NCBI GenBank assembly: GCA_023653785.1
Contig: JAMKCH010084979.1
Location: forward strand, 79,079-143,078
DNA length: 64,000 nt
DNA from: Ophioderma brevispina
Taxonomy: Eukaryota > Echinodermata > Ophiuroidea > Amphilepidida > Ophiodermatidae
Direction of reading: 5' to 3'
Part shown: in pieces, positions 24,953 to 36,913 of the stretch
Layout of the letters: each line of letters starts with the position of its first letter
How positions within the stretch are numbered: the stretch's first letter is position 1
Program-made: the position numbers and the translations under genes
The notes under the pieces: model-generated
Told to the model about the DNA's origin: nothing
The model's input: only the letters and a program-made list of their open reading frames with translations
Database searches by the model: none

Positions 24953-25591
24953 GAAGCGACTCTTACTTTATTTGCACAGACTTACAGACATTTGTAGTGT
25001 TTTAGTAAATATCTCTGGAGTAGGTAAAGCAGTGTAAGTGCATTTTACGTAGAAAAAATGTACCAAGCAAGATGCCAATAACGAGTACTATTTTTATGCG
25101 AAAAATGATACTCCAAATAGGAGAAAACTATGTTTTATGTAATAGTTTGACTTTTTGTAAACTCCTGTACATGAAACAAATCATGGTCTTCATTTCAAGT
25201 TGACTGATTTGCTAAGTCTGAATTCTTATTAAGGCTTGTTATTGGATACATGCAGCCATCAACTGCATACATGGTATATTGAATACATCATAATAAAACC
25301 AAGCAGTGCCATCTCACGGGCTCATGCACTTTGACAAGGCTTGTTTATTGTGCAATTATTAGATAACCCAGTCGTCATAAAAAATAAGGCCCCATAAGTT
25401 TCTCAGTGACTTTCTTTGCCCAAAAAAACTCACTATGCATTTTCTTTCAGTAAAAAGGTCTACGCATTATGTGTGATTCTGTGTTTTTGCAAATTTAGGC
25501 CACTTTTTTCTGCTTTGCAGCCAAAAATTGGGTAGGTAGGGTCATCCTGAGGAGAAACATTTTGGGGCACTGTGGCAGGTAGCAGTTAATT

Positions 25592-25705
25592 AAGTCCCAG
25601 GATGCAAATGAGGTTTTTGAATAGGATATCGCTCTACAGCATATCACACATGCATATCCGCACAGCAGTTGTTCGGAATAAACCTCATTTGCATCAATGG
25701 GACTT
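25592..25705. repeat. Hairpin with paired ATGCAAAT octamers (also in unit 2)
   Basis: The left arm is AAGTCCCAGGATGCAAATGA (25,592-25,614) and the right arm pairs as ACCTCATTTGCATCAATGGG (25,682-25,705). Each arm carries ATGCAAAT, the octamer bound by POU/Oct factors in animals. The same structure recurs at about 29,655-29,775 in unit 2. Probably a small MITE; any regulatory role is inference. Confidence 0.7.
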
Positions 25706-26212
25706 CTTTATGAAATGAACTTTGCTGTGCATACTCCACGGTCTGCCAGCCATGGACTAGTAGATAAGAGGACCAACAACCACGAGTTCCAAAAAGACCC
25801 TATCACATTGTATTAAATCCCCACCTGATCCCATTTAGGCTTAAGGTAAATGCGATAATCATCCTCCCAGCAGGCAGGGCTGACTGGCATCTATCTTCGG
25901 GGCATACTAGGAAAGTTCAGCCCGCCTCAAAATTTGAATGATGTAATTGCAATATTGGAAAGAGGAAATGAAAGATCAGGAAAATTTTTCTGAAATTAAT
26001 GGAAAAAATCCCAATAGCCACGCCATTTCATCATTCTAAAACGATTGCTTAAAATAAACCCTCATCTACATGAGCAATTTTGTAACCAACCACCGGAAGG
26101 GGGTACCACACCTGAATTTTCTTATGAAATCCAATTTCCTACAAATATGGTACCTACAGTATAGCTTAGTTTATTCTTTCCCATTGATATCAAAATATGT
26201 AGACACCAATGA

Positions 26213-26231
26213 TGACGTCACTATGACGTCA
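26213..26231. promoter_or_regulatory. Two perfect TGACGTCA palindromes 3 bp apart
   Basis: TGACGTCA at 26,213-26,220 and again at 26,224-26,231. This is the full cAMP-response element recognised by CREB/ATF bZIP proteins. Unit 2 keeps one intact copy and one with a single inserted base at about 30,269-30,287. Function is not shown by sequence. Confidence 0.45.
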
Positions 26232-26959
26232 TACAGGGTAATAAAGTATGAAATACTGCATATAGGAAGAAGAAACATTGATATTTGCAAATTACGGCTG
26301 AAAAATAAATTGTAACAAACACATTTTCCATACAATGATGACAGAGACTGGCTTATGACATAATGTTCGTTATGTTATGGACTCATTTTGGTATCAAAGA
26401 GGAGGACCTGCAATATATGTGCAACTAAAATCCATGTCTGTGACATTCCTGTGTCGTACTAGGAGTGTGGGCCCATTTCCGGTCAGAAAGGGAGGGTGGG
26501 GTAATTGCCACACCCTATCCATCACCTTGGGATCACCCTTTACCTTTCCTATACCCGATGGGGGGGGGGCACGAAATGGAGCATGGAAGGTTCTATCACT
26601 TCGTAGGTGGTAACAGTTGTTCCTCGTCGGGAGGGGGGAAACTTTCATGATCAATATTATTCGCCACTGGTATGAACTGAACCATGCCAACACGTTGTTC
26701 AACAGGATCACAACATTGCCTGCTTATTACCTCCGTTTAATTCTTTTGTTCGTTAACTAATTTCTTACAGATACGACCCGATATTTGCCACGTAAGATTA
26801 GGTACACATGGGCTACCAAGGCCAACGATTCAGATGATATAAAAATCTCAAATTTTTTAGGTAAGTCGGGGGATGAGGATGTAGATCATGAAATACCTCT
26901 TTAAACAATGCATGTATTATTCCCATGCCATTGCAAATACCAAAAATTAGTGACAAGGC

Positions 26960-27281
26960 CCATGATCATAATTATATAATATTGGATGATGATGGTGATA
27001 ACCTGAAAATATCGCCCGAGCTAGATCCAATATAAGGCGAGTCGAAGACGACGAGCCTGATATTTCTTGGCGAGGGCGATGCTTTTTGTTATCAACCGAA
27101 AAGTATTCCAATATTATTATATTATGCAAGAGGGAAGTGATTGTTACCAAAAAATAAGTTTAAAAAAGGCTTCAAAACTATAAAACGAGATTATTTGATT
27201 TGAACAGTTGCCCAATATTTTTGGTATTGTGCAGTTGGGGCGGTCCGCGCTACTCGCACTGCAGTATTGCACACCAGGTGC
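26960..27281. mobile_element. Insertion private to unit 1, with foldback core
   Basis: Unit 2 reads straight across this site (CCATGAATCAATAATTG near 31,248), so about 320 bp were gained here or lost there. The first 160 bp form an inverted repeat: TATAATATTGGATGATG... opposite ...CCAATATTATTATATTATGC, with TGATAAC opposite GTTATCA and CGCCC opposite GGGCG. An internal short palindrome GGCGAGTCG/CGACGAGCC lies at 27,037-27,057. Confidence 0.65.
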
Positions 27282-27654
27282 ATCAATAATTGTTAGTATT
27301 GCTTTGCAGCGCCCTTAATTTGTGAAGGGTTTGCCATCAAGTTGATAAAAATTCAGTTTCACCTGGACCTGGTTTGTTTTTTTTTCAATAACAATCAGTG
27401 CAAAATTGAATAAAAGCTAATCGCATAAAGGTCAATCCCTTTTGAAACCACTGCCTGGTTTCTTCAACTTGAAGACTTTCCAGAGTATTTTTGGGCTATG
27501 GATTCCAACCCTAACCCCCACTTGAGTGCATTGTATCAATGTTTTGAATTCATTATACGAATGCTCGAGCATGTGCTTGCCTTTATTTCCTTTCTTTTTT
27601 CTATTTGTGTGATTTTATAATTGCATTTCTTGCATGTTGTTTTTGTAGGTGGTG

Positions 27655-27755
27655 GTGTATGTAGATTTTTTGCGTATGTGTGTGTGCGTGCATGTGTGCG
27701 TGCGTGCGTGTGTGAGGTATGCATTTGTGTGTGGATGTGTGTGTGTGGGTCACTT
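27655..27755 (+). repeat. GT/GC-rich microsatellite tract
   Basis: Alternating TGTG and CGTG units. The matching tract in unit 2 (34,555-34,640) differs in length and composition. ORFs rich in Thr/His/Cys/Val across it are translations of the repeat. Confidence 0.8.
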
Positions 27756-30700
27756 TACTTAAATCACTTAATCTTACCAAAATCACATTTAAATGTAACC
27801 TAATCTAAACAAATTTACACAAATACACCCAGCTTGTACATTTTTTATGAGATTTTTGGTGAGATTCAATGGCGTTAGGTATGAGAGTATAATCAATTTT
27901 AGGATGGCGCTCTTTGAGGACCTTTTCCTGACCATCAGGCTTGATCCAACGATCTGAAATCAGGTATACAATGCGCATGTGTGTGAATATGTTGTTTTTA
28001 AACAATCTCGTTGTTTCTATTTGTGTGATTTTATTTTTTGGCGGGTATAGGCGTGTCTTGTTGTTGTGTGTGGTTCTGCTCTTGTTGTTATTGTTAACTT
28101 ACAGCGATAAAATCCCATATATTTCTTGTGCTTTCTTGACTGGTGAGTTTAAACAAATTACTCGTTGAACCCATTTTTATAGGCCAGCTAAAATTGCAAA
28201 TTGCCCGTCTAAAACACCAAAAACTTTTTTTTTACCCATTCTATTGTACACGACCCGACATTCATCTGGTGTGATTTAGAACACGTGGGCACTCCGGTTT
28301 GGTAGCCATAGAGCGTTAAATATAGCCTTTATGGTGTGTTTGGTATAGGATACAAACGTTTAAATAGCTTTTTTCTCAAAAATTTTGTTTGACCAAAAGA
28401 AAGGAATTTCAATTTTGACTTGAACAATCATCACAGAAAATTACACAAATAGCAACCAGCTGTACATTTTTGAGATGCATGGTGTTAGGGTTACTGTGTC
28501 ACAAAGCAAATGAAGGTATTGGCAATTTGATTCTGTCATGCACTACTGCACAACATCAACTGGCATACCTCATTTGCATGTTTGTTACAAATAAACGTAG
28601 GCCATATTTTTAGTATTTCAAACATGTTTAGAATGTCACAATGTCCTAGACTATCACCTGAGAGCAAACTGACGAAATTTTAAAGCAATAACGACACATT
28701 TTTTTTACGAGCATCCCATTTTCAAAATTCTGAGATTTTTGCAGTTGGTTGTCTTGTACCATACCTGCAACTGTAATGTTCAAGTGTATTCATGTCATTA
28801 AAAAAATTGTAATTAAAATCGGATCCCCGATTTTAATTATCAATTGCAGACTGAAATGCAAATGTCTGCCCGTCCACTGTGAAAATAGTGCCACCGTACA
28901 AATTACCATCTACTGCAACTTGCCTGACCTTAATGGATAGCGTAGACATGAACATGCACTATTCCTGGTTATATCAAATTCGAAGGACCTTTCCAGCAGT
29001 CACTAATAATTTCAGTTCATCCCATTTAATTATCCGAAGCGACTTCTTACTTTATTTGCACAGACGTATTAATTTGTATGTTTTAGTAAATACTATGAGG
29101 ATTCAGGTTAAAGCAGTGTACGTGCAGGTTTACGTAGAAAAAATGTACCAAGATGCAAATAACTGAGTAATATTTTATGAAAAAGTACTCCAATGAGAAA
29201 AACTATTGTTTATGTAATAGTTTGCTTTTTGATAATATCTGGTAACATGAAACAATCCATGGTCTTCATTTCAAGTTATGACTGATTTGCTAAGTCTAAC
29301 CTTCATTAAGGCTTGTATGATACATGCAGCCATTCAACTGACATACAATGGTATTATTGAATCTACAATAAAAACCAAATGCAGTTGCCCTCCAAGGGCT
29401 CACACTGCACTTTGACAAGGCGTGGTATGGGCAATTAGTACCATAACCCAGTCGTCATAAAAAATAAGGCCCCCATAAGTTTCTCAGTGACTTTGCCCCA
29501 ACACTCCTATGCATGTTCTTTCAGTTAAAAAAGGCTACGCATATGTGTGATTCTGTTTTTGCAATTAGGCCACTTTTTTTGCTTTGCAGCCAAAATTGTT
29601 AGGTCATCCGTGAGGAGAAATCTTTTGGGTGCATGCGGTTAGCAGCTTAATAAGTACAAGTATGCAAATGAGTTTTTGAATAGGATCTCGCCACTCTCCA
29701 GCATATCGCACATGCATATCTCGCACAGCAGTTTGTTTCGGAATAAACCTCATTTGGCATCAATGGGACTCTTAAATGAAACTTTTGCTGTGATACTCAG
29801 TGGTCTGTCCAGCATGGACCCTAGTAGATAAGAGGACCAACAACACATAGTTCCAAAGACCCTACACATTGTTTATTTAAATCCCACCATGATCCCAGTT
29901 ACGGCCTTAATGGTAATGCGTAATCATCCTCTTAGCAGGAGGGCTGATGGCATCACTCTTCGGGGCATACTGGTAAGGTTCAGCCCGCTTCAAATTGAAT
30001 GATGTATAATTGCAATATTGGAAAGAGGAAATTGAAAAGATCGGAAATTTTTCGAATTAATGGAAAACATCCCATAGCATGCCATTTCATCATTTAAACT
30101 ATTGCTTAATAACCCTCATCTACATGAGAATGTTTTGTAACAACACCACCGGAAGGGGGTACCAACCCCCTAGAATTTTCTTTATTGAACATCCAATTCC
30201 AAATATGGTACCACAGTATAGCTTAGTTTTATTCTTTCCATTGATATCAAAATATGTAGAAACAATTATGACGTCACCATGACGTTCATAAGGTAATAAA
30301 GTATATGAAAATACTGCATATAGGGAGAAAGAAACATTGATATTTTGCAAATTACTGGCCTGAAAAAAAAAAAATATATTGTAACAAAACATTTTCCATT
30401 CTTGTAGAGACATGTCATTAGGACATATGTTAGTATGTTGGTACTCATTTTTGGTATAACCGGAAGAGGAGGACCTTGCATATATTGCAACTAAAATCCA
30501 ATGTCTGGGACATTCATGTGTCGTAAATAGGCGTTGGTATTTGCCGTCCCGAAGGGACGGGGGGTGGTAATTGCCACAACCCTATCCCTCAATTTGGATC
30601 ACCTGTACATTTCCTTTACCCCGATGGGGGGGGGGCAGAAATGGAGCAGGAGGTTCCATTCACTTTCGTAGGTGGTAAAACAGTTGTCCGCGTCGGAGGA

Positions 30701-30829
30701 CTATTCATGATCAATATAATCGCCACTGGTATGAAAGAACACTGCCAAATTTGTTTCAACCAGGGATCACAACAGGACTGCATTATACCTCAGTTTAGTT
30801 TAATTCTTTTTTCGTACTAATCGATTTAA

Positions 30830-31065
30830 AACAGAAAGGACCTCTCTTAAAGTACCAGTAGTATTTAAAGGTGTGCATTTCGTGATTTTCAGCACCTTCT
30901 GTTTTATTATTCACTAGATTCCTTGAGGAAGAAAAGTTATTCACAAAATTTGAGTTGATCCTATCTTGCATTTTGGTTATAAGCAAGTGCCTGTTTCCCA
31001 CAATCTCAATAGGCACGGGCTGTTATTCTGTCTGTACGGACAGAAATACAAAATGCAAATCTTAC
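30830..31065 (-). repeat. Dispersed short repeat, copy B, inserted in unit 2
   Basis: Reverse-complement match to 6,280-6,475. Unit 1 has no counterpart: it continues from ACTAATTTCTTACAGATAC where unit 2 is interrupted. One edge reads TTTAAAGGTGTGCATTTCGTG. Non-coding. Confidence 0.65.
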
Positions 31066-31361
31066 AGATACCGACTAAATTTGCACAAGATAGGTACACA
31101 TGATTACCAAGGGCCAACGAGTCAGATGATATTAAAAATCTAATTTTTTTTAGGGGGTCAGTAGGGGGAGAGGTTGTGGATAATGAAATGCCCCTTTAAA
31201 CAATGCATTTATATTCCCATGCATGTGCAAATACAAAATTAGGCAAGCCATGAATCAATAATTGTTGTATTGCTTTGCAGCGCCCTTACATGTGAAAGGG
31301 GTTTGCACATCAAAGGTTGAAGTCAAAGTCAGTAGTCCCCTGGACCTGGTTTGTTTTTTTT

Positions 31362-34268
31362 GTCGGGTCGACTTAGCGAAAACCCGCCTATAGAAACCAC
31401 TGTTCTCAAAATTGCGAAGGAGTCTATTTTTATAGCTGAAGAGGTCAATTCATTAAATGTTTCTTTATGAAAATGATCTAGTCTACTATAATTTTTGGAA
31501 GTTTTAGGGGTGGGTGTGTAATGCGATGCAAGTTCAGACAAAGAATAAATCATTGCAGGTTTGTGGAAAGGGCCTTCTTAAAAAGATTTCTTTGATTTTA
31601 GTCTTGATGAAGGACTTGCTTTTTGATGGGGAGTTTGGTTAAAAAACGTTGCAGGGATAGATAAAGGGTGGTATAAACAAATAGGAGATTTGTAAGTAAG
31701 AAAATGATCAGCCAATCAGATGTTATACTACGCAATGATTGAAGCTTTTACCTTGTATTGTGTGATATTATTTAAGACGAAGGTTTAGGTACAACATCTT
31801 ATTGAAAAGACAGGAAGGTGTATTTAACCTACAGTAAATTAAAGCTTAAAATTGCGAATTCAGTTTTAACACATTTTGCGCCCCAAATGGGAGTTTTCTA
31901 GTTTCTTTTTTGAAATGATAGGAAGGAGTTGTAAGCTATGTTAAATTAAAGCTTATAACTTGGGGATTCGGTTTTAACACAATTTGCGCCAAATTGGGCG
32001 CAAAAAAAGAAAAATATTTTCTTTTATTTGAATGCGGCGGCAGGGGTAACCTATGTTAAATACACTTATAAATTGGGGATTCATTTTTTTTAACACATTT
32101 GCCGGCCCAATGGGCGTGTTTGTTCTATTTTCTTATTGAAATTGATGGAAGGTGTAACCTATGTTAAATTTAAAGCTTATAACTTGGGGATTCAATTTTA
32201 ACACATTTGCGCCCAATTGGGCGTTTTTTCTATATACTTTATTTAAAATGACAGGATGGTGTAACTATGTTAAATTAAAAGCTTATTAACTTGGGGTATC
32301 AGTTTAAACAAATTTTGCGCCCAATTGGGCGTTTTTTCTATTTTCTTTATTTGAAATGATTAGGAAGGTGTAACCCTATGTTAAATTAAACTTTAATTGG
32401 ATCAGTTGTAAAAATTTTGCGCCCAATTGGGCGTTTTTTCTATTTTCTTTATTGAAATGACAGGAAGGTGAACCTATTGTTTTAAATTAAAGCTTATAAC
32501 TTGGGGATTCGTTTTTTACACATTTTGCGCCCCAATTGGGCGTTTTGCTATTTTCTTTATGAAAGACAGGACGGTGTTTTGGAAGCTATGTTAAATTAAA
32601 GCTTATAACTTGGGGATTCAGTTTAACACATTTTGCGCCCCATTGGGGCGTTTTCTATTTCTTTATTAAAATGATTAGGCAGGTAACCTATGGTTAAATT
32701 AAAGTTTATAACTTGGGATTCACTTTTAACACATTTTGCGCCCACTTGGGCGTTTTTTCTATTTTCTTTATTTAAAAATGACGGAAAGGTGAAACCTATG
32801 TTTAAATTAAAGCTTATATACTTGGGGATTCAGTTTTACACATTGCGCCCAATTGGGCGTTTTTTCGATTGTCTTATTGAAATGATAGGGAAAGGTTTGT
32901 AACCTATGTAAATTAAAGCTTATAACTTGGGGATTCAGTTTTAACACATTTTGCGCCCAATTGGGCGTTTTTTCTATTTTCTTTATTTGAAATGAAAGGA
33001 AGGTGTAAACCTATGTTTAAATTAAAAGCTTCTACAATTGGATTCAGTCTTTTTAAACATTTTGCGCCCAATTGGGCGGTTTTTCTATCTTCTTGATGTG
33101 AAAGACAGGACGGTTGTAAACCTATGTAAATAGAAGTTTATAACTGGGAGGATCAGTTTTAACCACATTTTGCGCCCAATTGGGCGGTGTTTTCTATTTC
33201 TTTATTAAAATGATTAGGAAGGTGTATGTTAACCTATTTAAATAAAGTTTATAAATTGGGGAATCAGTTTTGTTTTAACCACATTTTTGCGCCCAATTGG
33301 GCGTTTTTCTATTTCTTTATTTGAAAGACAGGACGGTGTTTTGGAACCTATGTTAAATTACGCTTTAACTTGGGGATTCAGTTTCAACACAGATTTTGCG
33401 ACCAATTGGGCATTTTTTTTATTCTTTATTTAAATGATAGGAAGGGTAACCTATTTAAATTAAAGGTTATAACTGGGGATTCAGTTGTAACACATTTTGC
33501 GCCCAATTGGGAGTTTTTTTTATTTACTTTATTTGAAAGACAGGAAGGTTTGTAACCTATGTAATTAAAGCTTATAACTTGGGGATATCAGTTTAAACAT
33601 TTTGCGCCCAATGGGCGTTTTTCTATTCTTTATTGAAATGACAGGAAGGTGTAACCTATGTTAAATTAAAGCTGTAATTGGGATTAAGTTTTTTAACACA
33701 TTTTGCGCCCAATTGGGAGTTTTTTTTTTTTTTTTTTTACTTTTTATCTGAAATGACAGGAATGTGTAACCTAGGTTAAATTAACGAAACTGAGAACTGG
33801 GGATTCAGTTTTAACAATTTTGCGCCCAATTGGGCATTGTTTCTTATTTCTTTTTTGAATGACAGGAAGAGTGAAGCTATGTTAAATTAAAGATTAGAAC
33901 TATGTGGGGTCAAATGTCCAACACCAAGGTAAAGGTCAACGGGAGATAGTTGAAACAAGGTGAGCGGGTTATAATGCAATCTTATGCTCAGTATCAAAAT
34001 TACTCTTTAATCAGTTATGAGATTTTTTTTGATACCGTTTCTGTCATAAAAGTGCAACTTAAAACTCGAAAACATCTACTCCTTTAAATGCTTGGCACCA
34101 TGAATTTAGTTTCTGCCACCACTTAAAATTCGGCACCCTTTAGCATGCGGTTTATTCAGTTCTGTTGCCGACTTCGTAGCCTGTGGCAGACAGAATACTA
34201 AATTCTTTCCAAGGCTTTTAAGTTTTTAATGTTGTCTATTTCTTGTAAAATTTGCCTGGCGACCCGAC
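31362..34268. mobile_element. 2.9 kb satellite-carrying insertion with GTCGGGTCG/CGACCCGAC ends
   Basis: The insertion interrupts the unit 2 copy of a site that unit 1 keeps uninterrupted near 27,373-27,390. The outermost bases are GTCGGGTCG (31,362-31,370) and CGACCCGAC (34,260-34,268), a perfect 9-bp terminal inverted repeat. About 430 bp of unique sequence lies on the left, then the tandem array, then about 360 bp unique on the right. No ORF with a recognisable domain is present, so it is non-autonomous. Target duplication is unclear: T-rich sequence (TTGTTTTTTTT/AAGTTTTTTT) flanks both sides. The architecture of unique ends around a central tandem core recalls satellite-bearing Helitron-like or MITE-like elements of other marine invertebrates, but the terminal repeat argues for a TIR element. 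Confidence 0.65.
31790..33905 (+). repeat. About 108-bp satellite array, about 19 copies
   Basis: Each monomer contains TTAAATTAAAGCTTATAACT, GGGGATTCAGTTTTAACACA, a TTTTGCGCCCAATTGGGCG core, a TTTCTATTTTCTTTATTTGA stretch, and GACAGGAAGGTGTAACCTATG. Counting the GCGCCC core from 31,877 to 33,823 gives 19 units, mean spacing about 108 bp. The core CGCCCAATTGGGCG is a perfect 14-bp palindrome followed by T runs. Units differ mainly by short indels. ORFs that repeat 'HFAPxWxFF'-like words are repeat translations, not genes. Confidence 0.9.
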
Positions 34269-35378
34269 ACAAGTTTTTTTAAATTACTTGTTTCAATAAA
34301 ATCAGTGAAAATTGAATAAAAAGCCAATCGCAGGAAGGTCATATTTACCTGGTGTGCTTAACCTTGAATGAAGAATTCCAGAGTAAATTTTTGGCTATGG
34401 ATTCATAACCCTAACCCCACCACTTGGGTGCATTGGATCAATGTTTTGAATTCATATGCGATTGCTCGAGCATGTGCGTTTCCTTATTCTTTCTTTTTCT
34501 ATTGTGGATTTTTATAATTGCCATTTGGTGTTGTTTGTATGTGTGTTGTAGGTTTTTTGATGTGGGGGGTGGTGTGCGTGCTGTGTGCGTGAGTGGTGAG
34601 AGGTGTGCATTGTGTATGGGATGTGTATGTGTGGTCAGGTACTTAAATCACTGAATCTTACAAAATCACATTTATGTACAATAATCTAACAAAAATTACA
34701 CAAATAGCAACAACCAGCTTACATTTTATGAGATTTTGTGAGATTCAATGGAGTTAGGGTATGGTATCAATTTAGGGATGGCGCTCTTGACCTTTTCCTG
34801 ACCATAGGGCTTGATCCAATGATTTGAAATCAGTATCGGGAAGGCGCATGTGGGTGAATATGTTGTTTTACCAACTCTCGTTCTTTCTCTTTGTGTGATT
34901 TTATTTTTGCTGGTGTAAGCGTGGTCTGTTGTGTGTATGTTTTTCATTGTTGTTATTGTTTACTACACGATAAATCCATATATTTCTTTCTGCTTTCTGA
35001 CATGGTGAGTTTAAAAAAAATTACGCGTTGAAACCCATTTTATATAGGCCAGCTAAAATTGCAAATTGCGTCTAACAAACACCAAAAAACTGTTTTTACC
35101 AATTTATTTACACTGACCCGAATATCATCTGGTGTGAATTTAGAACAAGTGGGCACTCCGGTAGTAGCCATAGGCGTTTCAATATAGCCTTTATGGTGTA
35201 TTGGTATAGGAAAATACAAACTTTTAAATAAGCTTTTTATCAAACATTTTGTTTTCCTTGGGACCAAAAGAAAGGGAATTTCCAAATTTTGGACTCTTGA
35301 ACAATCATCTCAGACAATTACCACAAATAGCACACCAGCTATACAGTTTGTGAGATTAATGGTGGTGTTAGGGTTATG

Positions 35379-35471
35379 TGTCACAAACATGCAAATGAGG
35401 TATTGCAATTGATTCTGTCATGACACTACTGCCACAACATCAACTGCAATACCTCATTTGAAGTTTGTGAC
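35379..35471. repeat. Hairpin repeat in unit 2 (copy in unit 1 at about 28,497-28,592)
   Basis: GTCACAAACATGCAAATGAG with GTATTGCA on the left pairs with TGCAATACCTCATTTGAAGT with TTGTGAC on the right. The arms are about 30 bp. Unit 1 has the same hairpin with indels. Confidence 0.7.
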
Positions 35472-35927
35472 CTAATGAAAACCGTAGCCATATTTTCAGT
35501 ATTTCAAACTGTTTAGAATGTCCACAAGGTCCTAGGAACTATCAACCTCGAGAGCCAAATTGAAGAAATTTTAAAAGCAACTAACGAACATTTTTTAAGA
35601 GCCATCCCCCATTTTCAAAATTGAGATTTTTTGCAGTTGTGTTGGTTCTTGTAAAACAGACCTTGCAACTGTAATGTCAATGTATTCAGTTCTGTCATTA
35701 AATTATTAAATTAAAAAAAATTGTAATTAAAATCAGGACCCATTTGTAATTTCATGGCAGAACTGGAAAGCCAATTTCTGCCGTCCCACTGTGAAAATAG
35801 TGCCACCTCACAAAATAACCTCTAACTTAAACTTGCCTGACCTTAATGGATAAGGTAGAATGAACTGCACTATGTCCTGGTTTTATATCAAGGGAAGGAC
35901 ATTTCCAGGCAGTCACTGAATCTCAGT

Positions 35928-36271
35928 ATACAATATAATATCCTATTAAAAAGTCCTTCTTTTTTGTGGACACTAGACATGTTCGCAGCTCTAACATTCA
36001 CAGGTATTAGTTTACTAATACTGCAAAACATCTAAAATTTTTTGGAACATGGGGGGCACTCTTTAAAAAATGGGCTGTTATTATCAAGTCATTTGGAGGC
36101 AATTCCGTGACCGTTAAGAGCAGAGCATCATTTTCTTTTACCACAAAGACAAGTAACCAAGTGTTCATGGACTTTTCATCTTGTTGCCAAGGATTAAAAA
36201 AACAAAAGGAATAGTTTGTACACAATGTCTGGTTTATACAAGATCAAGGGACAAAAAATAGCGAATGTCAT
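35928..36271. other. Non-coding spacer
   Basis: Nothing recognised between the tandem duplication and the next MITE. Confidence 0.4.
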
Positions 36272-36913
36272 CACCAAAGGTTAAATCTTTAAATTGCACC
36301 CATTTCGTCCACAATGGCTGAAATTTTTTAACCTTACACAGGGTATTGCAGCAAAAACGAAGTTGTAATCTCGTTTTGTATTTGGTTATCGAGTTAAATG
36401 ACAACCAAGACCAATGCCATTGACCTTCTATGAACTCTGAATTTTAAAAAATATGTTGCCAGTGCAACATATTTTTGTTGCAGTCTGCGGAAAGATGAAC
36501 AATTTGAGCCCATTTTAAAGATGAGAGCAATACAGAGATATTAAAATAACAGAGAGATGCCGTACGCCCGCGTTTGAAGAATAGCGCGGGCCACGTAACC
36601 GTGTTTGTGGCAATTATAAACATTCATTACGGTATCCATTCGAAACGCGAACGCGAATGCGCCGTAACCTGTTGGCCTGGAAACGGTACATCGTTCTATG
36701 CAAATGGTGAATAATGAATAAATTGGTACACCACGCTAGGTAAATCAGGGAATATATGAATAAATTGTACACCACGGTTATGGAAATAAGTACGCCACCC
36801 CCCAAACAAACCTGGGCGGGAAAAGATGGGTACGGCTTGTGAGCGGCGTTTGTATCTAGTGTTATATAAATAGAACTCTGTGGTGGAGCAATATTAAGAT
36901 TTAACCTTTGGTG
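36272..36913. mobile_element. TIR element/MITE, about 640 bp
   Basis: The left end CACCAAAGGTTAAATCTT (36,272-36,289) is the exact reverse complement of AAGATTTAACCTTTGGTG (36,896-36,913). Inside are a perfect 11-bp-stem hairpin (AAATATGTTGC/GCAACATATTT, about 36,449-36,474) and a local direct repeat (GAATAAATTGGTACACCACG / GAATAAATTGTACACCACGG). No transposase frame recognised. Confidence 0.75.

Larger units (their letters stand above)
24953..29025 (+). repeat. Tandem segmental duplication, unit 1 (about 4.1 kb)
   Basis: It begins GAAGCGACTCTTACTTTATTTGCACAGAC and aligns colinearly with 29,036-35,927. Segment A (24,953-27,350) matches 29,036-31,360 and segment B (27,360-28,990) matches 34,270-35,927. 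Differences are mostly one-to-four-base indels. Unit 1 carries a private insertion at about 26,960-27,281 and lacks both unit 2 insertions, so it shows the empty sites. No gene is recognised inside. It contains an octamer hairpin, a CRE pair and a GT-rich tract. Confidence 0.85.
29026..35927 (+). repeat. Tandem segmental duplication, unit 2 (split by insertions)
   Basis: It starts at GAAGCGACTTCTTACTTTATTTGCACAGAC (about 29,036), directly after unit 1. Without its two insertions (about 30,830-31,065 and 31,362-34,268) it is about the same length as unit 1. The end of homology is near 35,927, where both units read GGACATTTCCAG/GGACCTTTCCAG followed by CAGTCACT. The copies differ by numerous small indels, many in homopolymers. 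Confidence 0.85.

Noticed and set aside
32690..33555. ORFs in the satellite with recurring motifs
   Set aside because: They are translations of the tandem monomer, broken by indels at each unit.
31790..33905. Could the regular array be a CRISPR array?
   Set aside because: The whole 108-bp monomer repeats with no unique spacers, in clearly eukaryotic DNA; it is satellite.
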